64,000 nucleotides of DNA from Aldehydirespirator sp965205155 (GCA_965205155.1 OZ242033.1:1488001-1552000); one strand, 5' to 3'. Shown: positions 53,918 through 62,355, numbered from the stretch's first letter. Translations and numbers: made by a program. The notes: generated by a model not told the origin, from the sequence alone.

Positions 53918-54559
53918 GTGGACGCGGCGACGCTGACCGGGGCCGACGGCCGGGTGCGGTGCTGGTGGCCGGGCGACGACGAGGCCTACGTCGCCTACCA
54001 CGACTACGAGTGGGGGCGCCCGGTGGTCGACGACGACCGGCTGTTCGAGAAGCTGTGCCTGGAGGGGTTCCAGTCCGGATTGTCGTGGCTGACGATCCTG
54101 CGCAAGCGCGACAACTTCCGGGCCGCCTTCTGCGACTTCGACATAGCGGCCGTGGCCGCCTTCGGCCCTGGAGACGTCGAGCGGCTGCTGGGCGACGCCG
54201 GCATCGTGCGCCACCGCGGCAAGATCGCCTCAGCCGTCAACAACGCCGGTAGGGCTCTGGAGGTGGTCGAGGAGTTCGGTTCGCTGGCCGCCTACATCTG
54301 GGGCTGGGAGCCGCCCGCGGCCGCAATGCCGCCAACCGGCAAGGACGCACTGCCCGCGTCCACTCCCGAGTCCGCGGCCCTGGCCAAGGATCTCAAGCGG
54401 CGGGGATGGAGCTTCGTCGGCCCCACCACCGTCTACGCCTTCATGCAGTCGATGGGCCTGGTCAACGACCACATCGAGGGCTGTTTCGCCCGCTCGGAGT
54501 GCGAATCGGAGCGGGCCGCCCTGATCCGCCCCGGGTCGCCTACCTGCTCGGCCTCTTAG
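53918..54559 (+). CDS. tag: DNA-3-methyladenine glycosylase I
   Basis: 213 residues. RCWWPGDDEAYVAYHDYEWGRPVVDD, LCLEGFQSGLSWLTILRKRDNFR and FVGPTTVYAFMQSMGLVNDH are clear Tag signatures, with the Zn-binding Cys and His at the termini (ends ...HIEGCFARSECE). It removes 3-methyladenine from DNA in base-excision repair. GTG start 27 nt after the amidohydrolase stop, likely one transcript. Confidence 0.92.
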   Translation: MDAATLTGADGRVRCWWPGDDEAYVAYHDYEWGRPVVDDDRLFEKLCLEGFQSGLSWLTILRKRDNFRAAFCDFDIAAVAAFGPGDVERLLGDAGIVRHRGKIASAVNNAGRALEVVEEFGSLAAYIWGWEPPAAAMPPTGKDALPASTPESAALAKDLKRRGWSFVGPTTVYAFMQSMGLVNDHIEGCFARSECESERAALIRPGSPTCSAS

Positions 54560-54568
54560 GCTGTCGGC

Positions 54569-55081
54569 ATGGCCATGACCGCGGCCGCTCTCGATGCCGC
54601 CCACGACGGGCTGCGAGCCGCGGGCATCGACTTCGTGTCGGGGCTGCCCGACGGCTGGCAGCGGCCGCTGCACGAGCGGGTGGAGCTCGACCCCGAGATC
54701 CGCTACGTGCCGGTCTGCAACGAGGGGGTGGGGTTCTCGATCTGTGCCGGGGCCTGGCTGGGCGGCAAGAAGCCCGCGCTGATCATGGAGAACAGCGGGC
54801 TGCGAGTGGCCTCGGAGTACATCGCCCGCATCTCGCTGGGAACCGGCGTGCCGGTCACGCTGCTGTGCTCGTACCGGGGCGACGTGGGCGAGACGGAGCA
54901 CTGGGCGATCCCCCACGGGATCGTGGCCGAGCCCCTGCTGGACGCGCTGCGGATCAAGTACCTGGTCGTCCGCCATGTCGAGGACCTGGCCAAGTCGATC
55001 GTGCGGGCCAAGCGGATCTCCGAGGCCCAGCTCCATCCCGCGGCCGTGCTCGTCTCCGGCGACTGCGTGTGGGAGGACTGA
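54569..55081 (+). CDS. TPP-dependent decarboxylase, alpha (PYR) subunit, ComD-like
   Basis: 170 residues. This is the N-terminal half of a thiamine-diphosphate enzyme: CNEGVGFSICAGAWLGGKKPALIMENSGL with the activating Glu, and CSYRGDVGETEHWAIPHG. The split arrangement and sequence fit sulfopyruvate decarboxylase ComD or phosphonopyruvate decarboxylase. The actual 2-oxoacid is not decided. TAGGCT (54557-54562) is 6 nt before the ATG. The beta subunit follows, separated by a duplicated junction. Confidence 0.8.
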   Translation: MAMTAAALDAAHDGLRAAGIDFVSGLPDGWQRPLHERVELDPEIRYVPVCNEGVGFSICAGAWLGGKKPALIMENSGLRVASEYIARISLGTGVPVTLLCSYRGDVGETEHWAIPHGIVAEPLLDALRIKYLVVRHVEDLAKSIVRAKRISEAQLHPAAVLVSGDCVWED

Positions 55082-55154
55082 GGGTGGCCGAGCGCAACCG
55101 GCATCGCGGGTGGCGGGGGCCTCACCGCGGGACAGGGGAGGACTGAGGGTGGCC
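55071..55154 (+). repeat. 19-bp direct repeat flanking the junction of the two TPP-enzyme genes
   Basis: GGGAGGACTGAGGGTGGCC occurs at 55071-55089 (end of alpha gene, with its TGA) and at 55136-55154 (ribosome site and GTG of the beta gene), 65 nt apart. The 46 nt between start with GAGCGC, like the left end of the ~120-bp element (GGCCGAGCG), so an insertion with duplication is possible. Confidence 0.7.
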
Positions 55155-55817
55155 CTCGACCGCTACGAGTGGCTGGGCCGGCTGGCCGGCAGGCTGCCCA
55201 CCGACTGCCTGGTGATGTCCACCTACATCGGGGCGGTGTCGTTCGAGTGGGCCCACCACACCGAGGAGCACCACCGCACCGCCCACCTCGGCCAGATGGG
55301 CGACGTGATCGGCATGGCGGTGGGCCTGGCGCTGGCCCTGCCCCACCGCAGGATCGTGTGCCTCGACGGCGACGGGTCGGTGCTGATGGAGTTGGGACAA
55401 CTGGTGGCCATGGGCGAGCAGCAGCCCGACAACCTGGTGGTGTTCGTGGTGGACAACGGCGTGTACGAGTCGATCGGCTGGAGCAGCCAGGGCCGGCGGC
55501 CCACCGCCACCGCCGGCCGGGTCGACCTGGCCGCCATCGCGGCCGGCTGCGGGGTGCCCTACACCGTGGACATCACCGCCGAGGATGAACTCGACGCCGA
55601 GATCGAGCTGGCCTTCTCCCGCAACGTGTGCAGCTTCATCAACGTGCGCACCCGGCCCGGCCACTCCCACGTGCGGCCCCGCCGAACCGACGGCATCGAG
55701 GACAAGTACCGCTTCGTGCGCTACGTCGAGCGCCTCGAAGGCATGTGGATCACCGGCGTCCCACCCCAGGACATAGCCCTCATGAAAGACCGTGACCGCC
55801 CTCATGAAGGACCGTGA
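55149..55817 (+). CDS. TPP-dependent decarboxylase, beta (PP) subunit, ComE-like
   Basis: 222 residues from GTG 55149 with GGAGGA upstream. The TPP-Mg motif GDGSVLMELGQLVAMGEQQPDNLVVFVVDN (GDGX~25-30N) and GQMGDVIGMAVGLALALP identify the C-terminal half of a split 2-oxoacid decarboxylase. It must pair with the alpha subunit just upstream. The last residues (MKDRDRPHEGP) are set by a near-exact 20-bp tandem duplication of CTCATGAA(A/G)GACCGTGA at 55780-55817, which shifts the frame to a stop. Confidence 0.82.
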   Translation: MALDRYEWLGRLAGRLPTDCLVMSTYIGAVSFEWAHHTEEHHRTAHLGQMGDVIGMAVGLALALPHRRIVCLDGDGSVLMELGQLVAMGEQQPDNLVVFVVDNGVYESIGWSSQGRRPTATAGRVDLAAIAAGCGVPYTVDITAEDELDAEIELAFSRNVCSFINVRTRPGHSHVRPRRTDGIEDKYRFVRYVERLEGMWITGVPPQDIALMKDRDRPHEGP

Positions 55818-55833
55818 TACTCAACTGTACAAG

Positions 55834-55909
55834 TTCTCAGTTACTAGTCCAATTCTCAGTTGCTGAACGAATTCTCAGCTACAGGAGTAATTCTCGGTTG
55901 CCAGCTTCC
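55834..55909. repeat. Four 19-bp tandem repeats
   Basis: TTCTCAGTTACTAGTCCAA, TTCTCAGTTGCTGAACGAA, TTCTCAGCTACAGGAGTAA and TTCTCGGTTGCCAGCTTCC start at 55834, 55853, 55872 and 55891, an exact 19-nt period. The first 11 positions are kept, the rest vary. They lie between two converging genes. AT-rich compared with the surroundings. Confidence 0.8.
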
Positions 55910-55950
55910 TCCCCTGTCCGTGGTTGCCAGTGTCGTAGCGGGCAAGCCGC

Positions 55951-56322
55951 TCAACAGCACCCCTGAACCCAGGACGCCCAGAGAAAGAAGATAATCAAGA
56001 TGGGGCTCAACATGATGATGAGTCCAGAGATCACGATCCCAGCGACTGCGAGCCGGTACTGGCTCGGGGGTAGGCCCGGTCTGGCCGCGGCCGCGATGGA
56101 GAAGCCAAGTCCCACAAGCACCAGGACGACGCATACCACGGGCAGGAATAGCCCGCCGCTTCCAGTCCCGATCAGAAAGGCAGGGAAGAAGCCGACCGAG
56201 GACCAGAATCCGATTCTCGCAAAGCGCGCGCTCCTAGCCAGCCCGGCCTTCGAGATGCCGTCCGGGGCCTTGTGCGGCTGACTTGAGGACTCGAAGTCCG
56301 GCGGCGGGGGAAGGTCTGACAC
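55951..56322 (-). CDS. Small membrane protein, three helices
   Basis: 123 residues. A proline-rich cytoplasmic start (SDLPPPPDFESS) is followed by about three hydrophobic helices (FWSSVGFFPAFLIG, LFLPVVCVVLVLVGLGF, IVISGLIIMLSPILIIFFLW). The layout is like DUF4190-type proteins of actinobacteria. GTG 56322 lies 8 nt after TACCGT (56331-56336, minus). Function unknown. Confidence 0.7.
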   Translation of the reverse strand: MSDLPPPPDFESSSQPHKAPDGISKAGLARSARFARIGFWSSVGFFPAFLIGTGSGGLFLPVVCVVLVLVGLGFSIAAAARPGLPPSQYRLAVAGIVISGLIIMLSPILIIFFLWASWVQGCC

Positions 56323-56457
56323 GAACTTAGACGGTAGTCGTCCAGTTGGCTTTGGGTCTCCTCTAATCCGGCTCCGGATCGGCTAGGCGGGGGTCGGAAC
56401 TCGTGCGGATTACGGTCGCGTCGATGCTCGCTGAGGGCCTCCGCCTATAGTGCGGGG

Positions 56458-57150
56458 GTGAAGGGAGCACGAGTCTCGGTACTTCATAGGCCGGTCTACG
56501 GCCTGTCTGACGCGGCTGCGCTGCTCGGGCTGAGTTGGAGCCGCACGCGCGCCTGGCTTGACGGTTACGAGCGCAAGGGTGTGCGCTACCCGCCTGTAGT
56601 CCGTCCTAGTTCAACGGGTGACAACGTTGTCAGCTGGGGGGAGTTCGTTGAGCTCGGCTATCTGCGGGAGTATCGGCGCAAGGGAGTGCCCCTGCAGCGC
56701 CTGCGCCCCGTAATCGAGGCTCTCCGCGAGGAGTTCCAAACGCCCTACCCGCTCGCCACCGCCAAGCCGTTCGTTGGTGGCAGGGAGCTGGTGATGAAAC
56801 TGCAGGAGGACAACGGTCTCCCCCAGCAGATCGCGATCGTGGTTCGAAGCGGCCAGACCGTGATGCTGGCCAGGGAGGCGGAGCGGTTCTTCAAGAAGGT
56901 CGCGTTCGACCCGCCCGACGACGGCGATGTGTGCCGTCTACACCCTGCGGGGCATACCACTCCGGTTGTCATCGATCCTCTGGTCCGCTTCGGTCGGCCC
57001 TCGGTGAATGGTGTGGCCGTAGAACGGCTCTGGGAGCTTCACGACGCGGGCGAGTCGGTCGAGCACATCGCCGCGACCTACGAGATGAAGCGTCACCTGG
57101 TTGAGGCCGCCATCGCGTATCACGAGCAACAGCGCACGCTGGCGGCCTAG
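56458..57150 (+). CDS. DUF433-type antitoxin
   Basis: 230 residues. A MerR-like N-terminal helix-turn-helix (YGLSDAAALLGLSWSRTRAWLDGY) and a C-terminal DUF433 region (IDPLVRFGRPSVNGVAVERLWELHDAGESVEHIAATYEM). This is the antitoxin partner of VapC45-type PIN-like toxins, one of which follows 23 nt downstream. TATAGT (56446-56451) is 6 nt before the GTG, so the transcript is leaderless. Confidence 0.83.
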   Translation: MKGARVSVLHRPVYGLSDAAALLGLSWSRTRAWLDGYERKGVRYPPVVRPSSTGDNVVSWGEFVELGYLREYRRKGVPLQRLRPVIEALREEFQTPYPLATAKPFVGGRELVMKLQEDNGLPQQIAIVVRSGQTVMLAREAERFFKKVAFDPPDDGDVCRLHPAGHTTPVVIDPLVRFGRPSVNGVAVERLWELHDAGESVEHIAATYEMKRHLVEAAIAYHEQQRTLAA

Positions 57151-57173
57151 GCCACCTACGCCAGCGCAGCTCG

Positions 57174-57576
57174 GTGAGCGCCCGGTTCTTCGCCGACGAG
57201 ACGGACATAGGGGCTGGCGCGCGCCCTCGACCTCCGCTATGGCGGCGTTGTGCATCCCGGACACACGGATCTCCCTGAAGTGCCGCGTGGCGCCAATGAC
57301 GACGAGTGGCTCGAAGTTGTCGGTCGTCTTGGTCTTGTCGTCGTGTCACGGGACGGCAGGATCCGATATCGACCGGTCGAGAAGAGTCTTTGGGTCCGCT
57401 ATCGGATACGAGGGTTCGTGCTCACCGGTAAGGGCAGCCAGTCGACCGAGGGCAGTCTCGCCGTCCTGGCCAGACACTGGGACAGAATCTCTGAACTTGT
57501 TGACGCCGGCTTGCCCGGTCCGTGGATGTACGCCGTAACGAACGGGGGTCTACGCGAGATCGCGTTACGGGCCTGA
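57174..57576 (+). pseudogene. VapC45-type PIN-like toxin with a frameshift
   Basis: GTG 57174 opens SARFFADETDIGAG, the expected N-terminus with DE catalytic residues, but the rest lies in the +1 frame: RALDLRYGGVVHPGHTDLPEVP, WLEVVGRLGLVVVSRDGRIRYRP, GPWMYAVTNGGLREIALRA, to the stop at 57576. The two parts join at about 57213-57222, in the run GGCGCGCGCC. Removing one base would make a full-length ~133-residue toxin. The antitoxin beside it is intact. It may be a true inactivation or an assembly/sequencing slip in a GC run. Confidence 0.78.
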
Positions 57577-57744
57577 GTCGCTCAGGGTCCTGTCACGCAG
57601 GTGAACGGTGCAAGTGCCGTTTTGAACTGATCCGGCAAGACATCCGTTGGGTCATGAGCATCCGCTGGCATGCCCGTGCCCGTGTACACAGCGGAACTCC
57701 GGGAGGTAGGTCTCGGCCGATCTCCTGCGTCGAGTCCTGCCTGT

Positions 57745-58878
57745 TCAATCCGGGTTGGGGTTGGATAGGCGGAGGTCGGCGAACTCGTGGGGGTTGCGGT
57801 CGCCGACCAGCACGTGCTGGCTGCCGGCGTGCATGTCGCGGAAGCAGCGCTGCAGCGGGCCGTCCCGCAGCGCTTCGGTGCCGCACCACTCGTAGAGGCT
57901 GCGGACCAGGGCAAGGCCCTCCTGGGTGAGCAATGTGGCCGACTGCTTGACGTTCGTGGCCAGCACCGGGTCGCGGCCCGAGCCGGCCTCGGCGGCCTGC
58001 TCGGCCGCCCGAAAGGCCTGACGGCACCAAGTCTCGGCCGCTTCGAAGCGCGACACCCCCATGGCGAACTCGTAACGGAAGCGGGGATCCTCGGCGATGA
58101 CCGACGGCGCCGCCATGCGGGCCCGGACCTTGGCGATGGCCACCGCCTCGTCGATGGCTCTCCGGATGACCCCGATGGTCCAGCCCATATGGCCGATCTC
58201 GGTGAGGATGACCACACCGAGGTCGTACATGGGGCCGCCCCGGTACCGGGTGGGGGAGAAGAACTCGAAGGTGGCGTGGGCGGGGACGTCGGTGTCGATG
58301 CTGTAGTCGTAGGACGAGGTGGCCCGCAGCCCCAGCACGTCCCAGTTGCCGAGCAGCTCCACCTCGGAGCGGGGCACCATCATCAGGCGGAACTCGGCTT
58401 GTTCGCCCTCGGGCGGCGCGGTGAAGGCGCCTCCTCCCACCCAGTCGGCGTGGGCGACCCCCGAGCCGAAGCTGTACTTGCCGGTTAGCCGGAAGCTGTC
58501 GCCGTTGGGCACTGCGGTGCCGTTGGGCGCGAACTGGCCGGCCACCACCGGAACGACACCGTCGGCGAACATCTGGTCGGTGAAGCTGTCACCGCAGTAG
58601 GCGCCGAAGAAGCCGGCGGCGGTGGCCCCGGCCATGAGCGACCAGCCGACCGAGCCGTCGGCGTAGGCCACCTCGGTGAACACGTCCAGGCAGTCGTCGA
58701 TGGGCAGTTCGGCGCCGCCCACGGCCCGCGGCGACAAGGTGCCGTACAGCCCCGCCTCGAAGCAGGCGTCCACCACCTCCTGCGACAGCGCGGTCGCGCC
58801 GGTCGCTGCGGCCGCCGCGCCGGCGGCATCGATCGTCGAGCGCAGCTCGCGGGCCCGCTCCAGCAGTCCGGATCCCAT
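57745..58878 (-). CDS. Acyl-CoA dehydrogenase-like flavoprotein
   Basis: 377 residues from ATG 58878, which follows GGAGGG; the frame is open to 58941. GLYGTLSPRAVGGAELP, SVGWSLMAGATAAGFFG and C-terminal WCGTEALRDGPLQRCFRDMHAGSQH place it in the acyl-CoA dehydrogenase fold, on the side of the flavin-dependent group D monooxygenases (HsaA-like), which act on aromatic rings and lack an acyl-CoA base. So dehydrogenase versus monooxygenase is uncertain. The 57577-57744 gap before its stop shows no gene. Confidence 0.78.
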   Translation of the reverse strand: MGSGLLERARELRSTIDAAGAAAAATGATALSQEVVDACFEAGLYGTLSPRAVGGAELPIDDCLDVFTEVAYADGSVGWSLMAGATAAGFFGAYCGDSFTDQMFADGVVPVVAGQFAPNGTAVPNGDSFRLTGKYSFGSGVAHADWVGGGAFTAPPEGEQAEFRLMMVPRSEVELLGNWDVLGLRATSSYDYSIDTDVPAHATFEFFSPTRYRGGPMYDLGVVILTEIGHMGWTIGVIRRAIDEAVAIAKVRARMAAPSVIAEDPRFRYEFAMGVSRFEAAETWCRQAFRAAEQAAEAGSGRDPVLATNVKQSATLLTQEGLALVRSLYEWCGTEALRDGPLQRCFRDMHAGSQHVLVGDRNPHEFADLRLSNPNPD

Positions 58879-58916
58879 GCCGTCCCTCCGTCGCCGACGT
58901 CTCAGCCTAGGCCCCA

Positions 58917-58969
58917 CCGAAATTCCTGTAACGGAGGACACCAGAGGTCCTTAACTACAGGAATTTCGG
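58917..58969. terminator. 53-bp palindrome, possible terminator
   Basis: CCGAAATTCCTGTA (58917-58930) and TACAGGAATTTCGG (58956-58969) are perfect inverted 14-mers with a 25-nt centre that contains GGAC...GTCC. It lies between the stop of the aminotransferase gene (58972) and the start of the acyl-CoA dehydrogenase-like gene (58878), both on the minus strand. There is no T-run. Confidence 0.6.
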
Positions 58970-58971
58970 AT

Positions 58972-60189
58972 CTAGGTGACGGTGCGCAGGGACTCGGCCA
59001 TGGTGTCGATGATCCGTCCGATCTCGTCGTCGGTGATCACCAGCGGCGGGCAGAGGGCCAGCACGTCGTTGATGGGGCGCACGATCACACCCCGGCGCAG
59101 CATGTCGTTGCGGACATCCATCGACGGGCGGTCCAGCACCGCGGCCTGAACCGCGCCCTCGCCCCGGTACGACGCGATGAGCCCGTCGGCGGCCAGCGCC
59201 TCCAGCCCCTCGGTGAGCCTGGCCCCCACATGGTTGGCCCGGTCCACGAGGCCCTCGGAGGTGATGATCTCCAGGTTCTTGACCGCGGCGGCGGCCACGG
59301 TGGGATGGCCCGAGTAGGTGTAGCCGGTGCGCAGCAGGAAACCGGGCTCCTCGAGGTTCTCGCACACCCGGCGGCTCACGATCACACCGCTGAGGGGCAG
59401 GTAACCGGAGGTCACGCCCTTGGCGAAGGTCATCATGTCGGGCGTCACGCCGAACGTCTGGGCGCCGAACCACTCGCCGGTGCGGCCGAACCCGCAGATC
59501 ACCTCGTCGAGGATCAGCAGGGCGCCGTGCTGGTCGCACAGCCGCCGGACCCCGGCGAGGTAGCCCTCAGGCGGCGGGAACACCCCGCCCGCGCCCTGCA
59601 CCGGCTCGGTGATGACCGCAGCCACCCGCTCGCCGTGCTCGGCGAACGCGGTGGCCATCACCTCGATGTCGTCGTTGGGCACCTCGATGAAGTGGGGGAC
59701 CAGATCGCCCCATCCCTCGCGGTTGGGAGCGATGCCCTGGGCCGAGGTGCCGCCGAAGTTGGTGCCGTGGTAGCCGTTGGTGCGCCGTATCACCACCTGG
59801 CGTTCGGCTCCGCTGGTCCGCTGGGCGTAGAGGCGGGCGAGCTTGAGCGCGGTGTCCACCGCGTCCGACCCGGTGCAGCCGAAGAACACCCGCCCGTCGG
59901 TCAGAGGCGAGCGTTCGGCGACCATCTCGGCCGCCCGGGCCGCTGGCGGGTTGGTGAACGGGTCGAAGGTGTTGTAGGCGGCGAGCTCGCGCATCTGCGC
60001 GGCCACCGCGTCGGCCATCTCAGGGCGGGAATGGCCGATCTGGCAGTACCAGAGGCTGGCCAGGCCGTCGATGTACGACCGCCCCTGGTCGTCGTAGAGG
60101 GTGGAGCCCTCCGCCCGCACGATGTTGATCATCTCGGACTCCGGCTTGGCCGGAGGGGCGAACGGATGGAGCAGAGCGTGATTACCCAT
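58972..60189 (-). CDS. Class III (omega) PLP aminotransferase
   Basis: 405 residues from ATG 60189 with CAGGAG upstream. GTNFGGTSAQGI, the Asp of LLILDEVICGFGRTGEWFG, and the PLP-lysine segment MTFAKGVTSGYLPLSGV are those of class III aminotransferases (beta-alanine/pyruvate, putrescine, taurine and similar amines). Ureohydrolase and TetR genes beside it suggest polyamine- or guanidino-derived amines as substrate (inference). Confidence 0.88.
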   Translation of the reverse strand: MGNHALLHPFAPPAKPESEMINIVRAEGSTLYDDQGRSYIDGLASLWYCQIGHSRPEMADAVAAQMRELAAYNTFDPFTNPPAARAAEMVAERSPLTDGRVFFGCTGSDAVDTALKLARLYAQRTSGAERQVVIRRTNGYHGTNFGGTSAQGIAPNREGWGDLVPHFIEVPNDDIEVMATAFAEHGERVAAVITEPVQGAGGVFPPPEGYLAGVRRLCDQHGALLILDEVICGFGRTGEWFGAQTFGVTPDMMTFAKGVTSGYLPLSGVIVSRRVCENLEEPGFLLRTGYTYSGHPTVAAAAVKNLEIITSEGLVDRANHVGARLTEGLEALAADGLIASYRGEGAVQAAVLDRPSMDVRNDMLRRGVIVRPINDVLALCPPLVITDDEIGRIIDTMAESLRTVT

Positions 60190-60271
60190 GGGACGGGCTC
60201 CTGAGGTCGCGACGGTGAAGCAGCCGGCTCAGCCTACGGACACTGTGCGGCTACCGCCGACGGGCAGCACC

Positions 60272-60320
60272 GGAACTGGCAGTGCTCTGCACGCATAGCG
60301 TGCGTTCTGCTGCCAATTCT
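60272..60320. repeat. Nested hairpin element, copy B
   Basis: GGAACTGGCAGT (60272-60283) and GCTGCCAATTCT (60309-60320) with inner GCACG-CATAG-CGTGC. It has the same 49-nt length as copy A (6802-6850), 39 of 49 bases identical. The inner stem is conserved while the 5-nt loop differs (GCATG in A). It lies between the NicX-like and aminotransferase genes. Confidence 0.75.
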
Positions 60321-60333
60321 GCCGACGGGGTGC

Positions 60334-61371
60334 TCAAAAGGTGAGACTGCCTGCTTCGACCACCGGCGTGCCGTCGAGGGTGATCGTGCAGTTGCGCATG
60401 GGCAGGTCGAAATGGCCCAGGGTGTGTCGCCCGGCGGTCTCGTTGGCCCCGGTGGAGTACAGGAAGTTGCCGGCGAAGGCCCGCAGTTCGGTGCCGTTGA
60501 ACTGGGTGCGGTCGTACATCGTCATCGCGTCCCAGCGGGCCGCGGGGTTCATGCCCCACCCGACGTGGGACACGGCGTAGGCGTCGGGGTCGTCCCAGGC
60601 GGCCAGGTAGCTGGCGGTGAGCGCGGCGTCGACACCGTCGCCGGCGATGTCGGTGATGTAGTCGTCGGCGACGCGCATCCGCACCGGCGACTCCAGGTAG
60701 CGCTTGAAGGTGAGGTTCACATCGCCGGCGTCGAGCACCAGGGTGCCGTTGACGGTTCCCGCGGCGGGGAAGCACAGGCACAGGCCGCCGGGCCAGTGCG
60801 CGATGGTGCCCGGACCGTCGGTGCATCCCCAGCTTCCCGCGGTCGGGGCCTGCGACACGTCGATGGTCAAGTCGGTGCCCGCGGCCGAGGTGACCCGCAT
60901 CTCAGCGGCTTGCTCCAGCATGGCTGCTCCCTGCTGTACCCGGCTCTTCAGCGCGGGGTCGGGCAGCAGCCGTTCCAGGATCTCGGGATGCTCGTTGGAC
61001 ACCATCAGGATCCGGGCCCCGCCGTCGAGGATCGCTCCCAGCTCGGGGGCGTGGAGCAGACCCTCCACGGTGCAGTCGGCCACGAACGACGATCCGGCCA
61101 GCGCGACCACCGCGGGCTCGAGACCGCCGATGGCGTCGGAGGCTCCGGTGGAGCGCACCGGCACCGCCACCTTCTGGCGCGGCGTGGTCAGGCGCAGGTG
61201 GAAGACCCGCGCCCCCAGTCGCTGCAAGGCCAGGTCGGCGAGCTGCACGTTCACCGGGCGGCTCTGGGACTCCGACAGCACCGCGGCGGTCTCGCTCTCG
61301 GTCACCCCGCACAGGCGGAATGTCTCCGCGAACGCCTCGATCCACTTGCCCTCGACCTGCTCCACGAGCAT
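60334..61371 (-). CDS. NicX/M29-like metalloprotein
   Basis: 345 residues. VSHVGWGMNPAARWDA, GNFLYSTGANE and HTLGHFDLPMRNCTI carry His and Asp/Glu residues in the order found in 2,5-dihydroxypyridine 5,6-dioxygenase NicX, which shares its fold with M29 aminopeptidases. It may be a ring-cleaving iron dioxygenase or a peptidase-like hydrolase; I favour the former. Encoded 24 nt after the ureohydrolase gene, so probably co-transcribed with it from the TetR-controlled promoter. Confidence 0.65.
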   Translation of the reverse strand: MLVEQVEGKWIEAFAETFRLCGVTESETAAVLSESQSRPVNVQLADLALQRLGARVFHLRLTTPRQKVAVPVRSTGASDAIGGLEPAVVALAGSSFVADCTVEGLLHAPELGAILDGGARILMVSNEHPEILERLLPDPALKSRVQQGAAMLEQAAEMRVTSAAGTDLTIDVSQAPTAGSWGCTDGPGTIAHWPGGLCLCFPAAGTVNGTLVLDAGDVNLTFKRYLESPVRMRVADDYITDIAGDGVDAALTASYLAAWDDPDAYAVSHVGWGMNPAARWDAMTMYDRTQFNGTELRAFAGNFLYSTGANETAGRHTLGHFDLPMRNCTITLDGTPVVEAGSLTF

Positions 61372-61395
61372 CGCGGCTCTCCTCGTCCGGCTCTC

Positions 61396-62355
61396 TCAGT
61401 CCCGGTGCTGGACGCCGGGGAGCACGCACAGCATCTCGTAGACGAGATCGGCGGCTATGTGGGCGGTCATTCCCGAGGTGTCGTAGATGGGCGCCACCTC
61501 CACCATGTCGCACCCCACGAGGTCCAGCCCCCGGCAGCCGCGGATGATCTCCAGGGCCTGGGGGGTGGTGAGACCGCCGATCTCGGGGGTGCCGGTGCCG
61601 GGGGCGAACGACGGGTCGAGGCCGTCGATGTCGAAGCTCAGGTACACCGGTCCGCCGCCGACCTGGTCGCGCACCTCGTCCATCAGCGGTGCCAGCGAGC
61701 GGTGCCAGCACTCCTCGACCTGCACCACCCGGAAGCCCTGCCGGCGCGACCAGTCGAAGTCGTCGGCCGCGTAGCCGGTGGCCCGCATCCCGATCTGGAC
61801 CACCCGTGAGCAGTCGAGCAGGCCCTCCTCCACCGCCCGGCGGAACGGGGTGCCGTGGGCGATGCGCTCGCCGAACATCTCGTCGTTGATGTCGGTGTGG
61901 GCGTCGACGTGCACCAGCCCGACCGGCCCGTGACGGGCCTGCATGGCTCGCAGGATGGGCAGCACGATGGTGTGGTCGCCGCCGAGGGCCACGGTGATCA
62001 CACCGTGGGACAGCAGCTCGGCGAAGTGCGCTTCGATGCGGTCGACCGAATCCAGCAGGTTGTACGGGTTGGTGGCGACGTCGCCGGTGTCGTCGATGCG
62101 CAGGCTGTCGAAGGGGGCGGCCCGGGTGGCCATGTTGTAGGGGCGGATCAGCACCGACTCGTCACGGATGCCCCGGGGCCCGAAGCGGGCGCCGGGCCGG
62201 TTGGAGGTGCCGATGTCGAACGGCACCCCCACGATGGCGGCGTCGAGTTCGTCAGGGCGCGAGCGTCCCGGCAGCCGCATGAAGGTGGCGATCCCCGCGA
62301 AGCGGGGCATCTCGTTGCCACCCAACGGCTGCGGGTTCGACCCGGCGCGTGTCAC
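61396..62355 (-). CDS. Ureohydrolase (agmatinase/guanidinobutyrase-like)
   Basis: 319 residues. ALGGDHTIVLPI, HVDAHTDIND, SFDIDGLDPSFAPGTGTPE are the Mn-binding motifs of the arginase/agmatinase superfamily. The N-terminal PRFAGIATFMRLP is typical of guanidinobutyrase/guanidinopropionase members, more than of arginase. It releases urea from a guanidino compound. GTG 62355 is 6 nt after TAGGGT (62362-62367, minus), and a TetR-type operator lies upstream at 62424-62453. Confidence 0.85.
   Translation of the reverse strand: MTRAGSNPQPLGGNEMPRFAGIATFMRLPGRSRPDELDAAIVGVPFDIGTSNRPGARFGPRGIRDESVLIRPYNMATRAAPFDSLRIDDTGDVATNPYNLLDSVDRIEAHFAELLSHGVITVALGGDHTIVLPILRAMQARHGPVGLVHVDAHTDINDEMFGERIAHGTPFRRAVEEGLLDCSRVVQIGMRATGYAADDFDWSRRQGFRVVQVEECWHRSLAPLMDEVRDQVGGGPVYLSFDIDGLDPSFAPGTGTPEIGGLTTPQALEIIRGCRGLDLVGCDMVEVAPIYDTSGMTAHIAADLVYEMLCVLPGVQHRD

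Noticed and set aside
55834..55909. CRISPR array
   Set aside because: The units are only 19 nt in direct succession, with no spacers of constant length and no cas genes.
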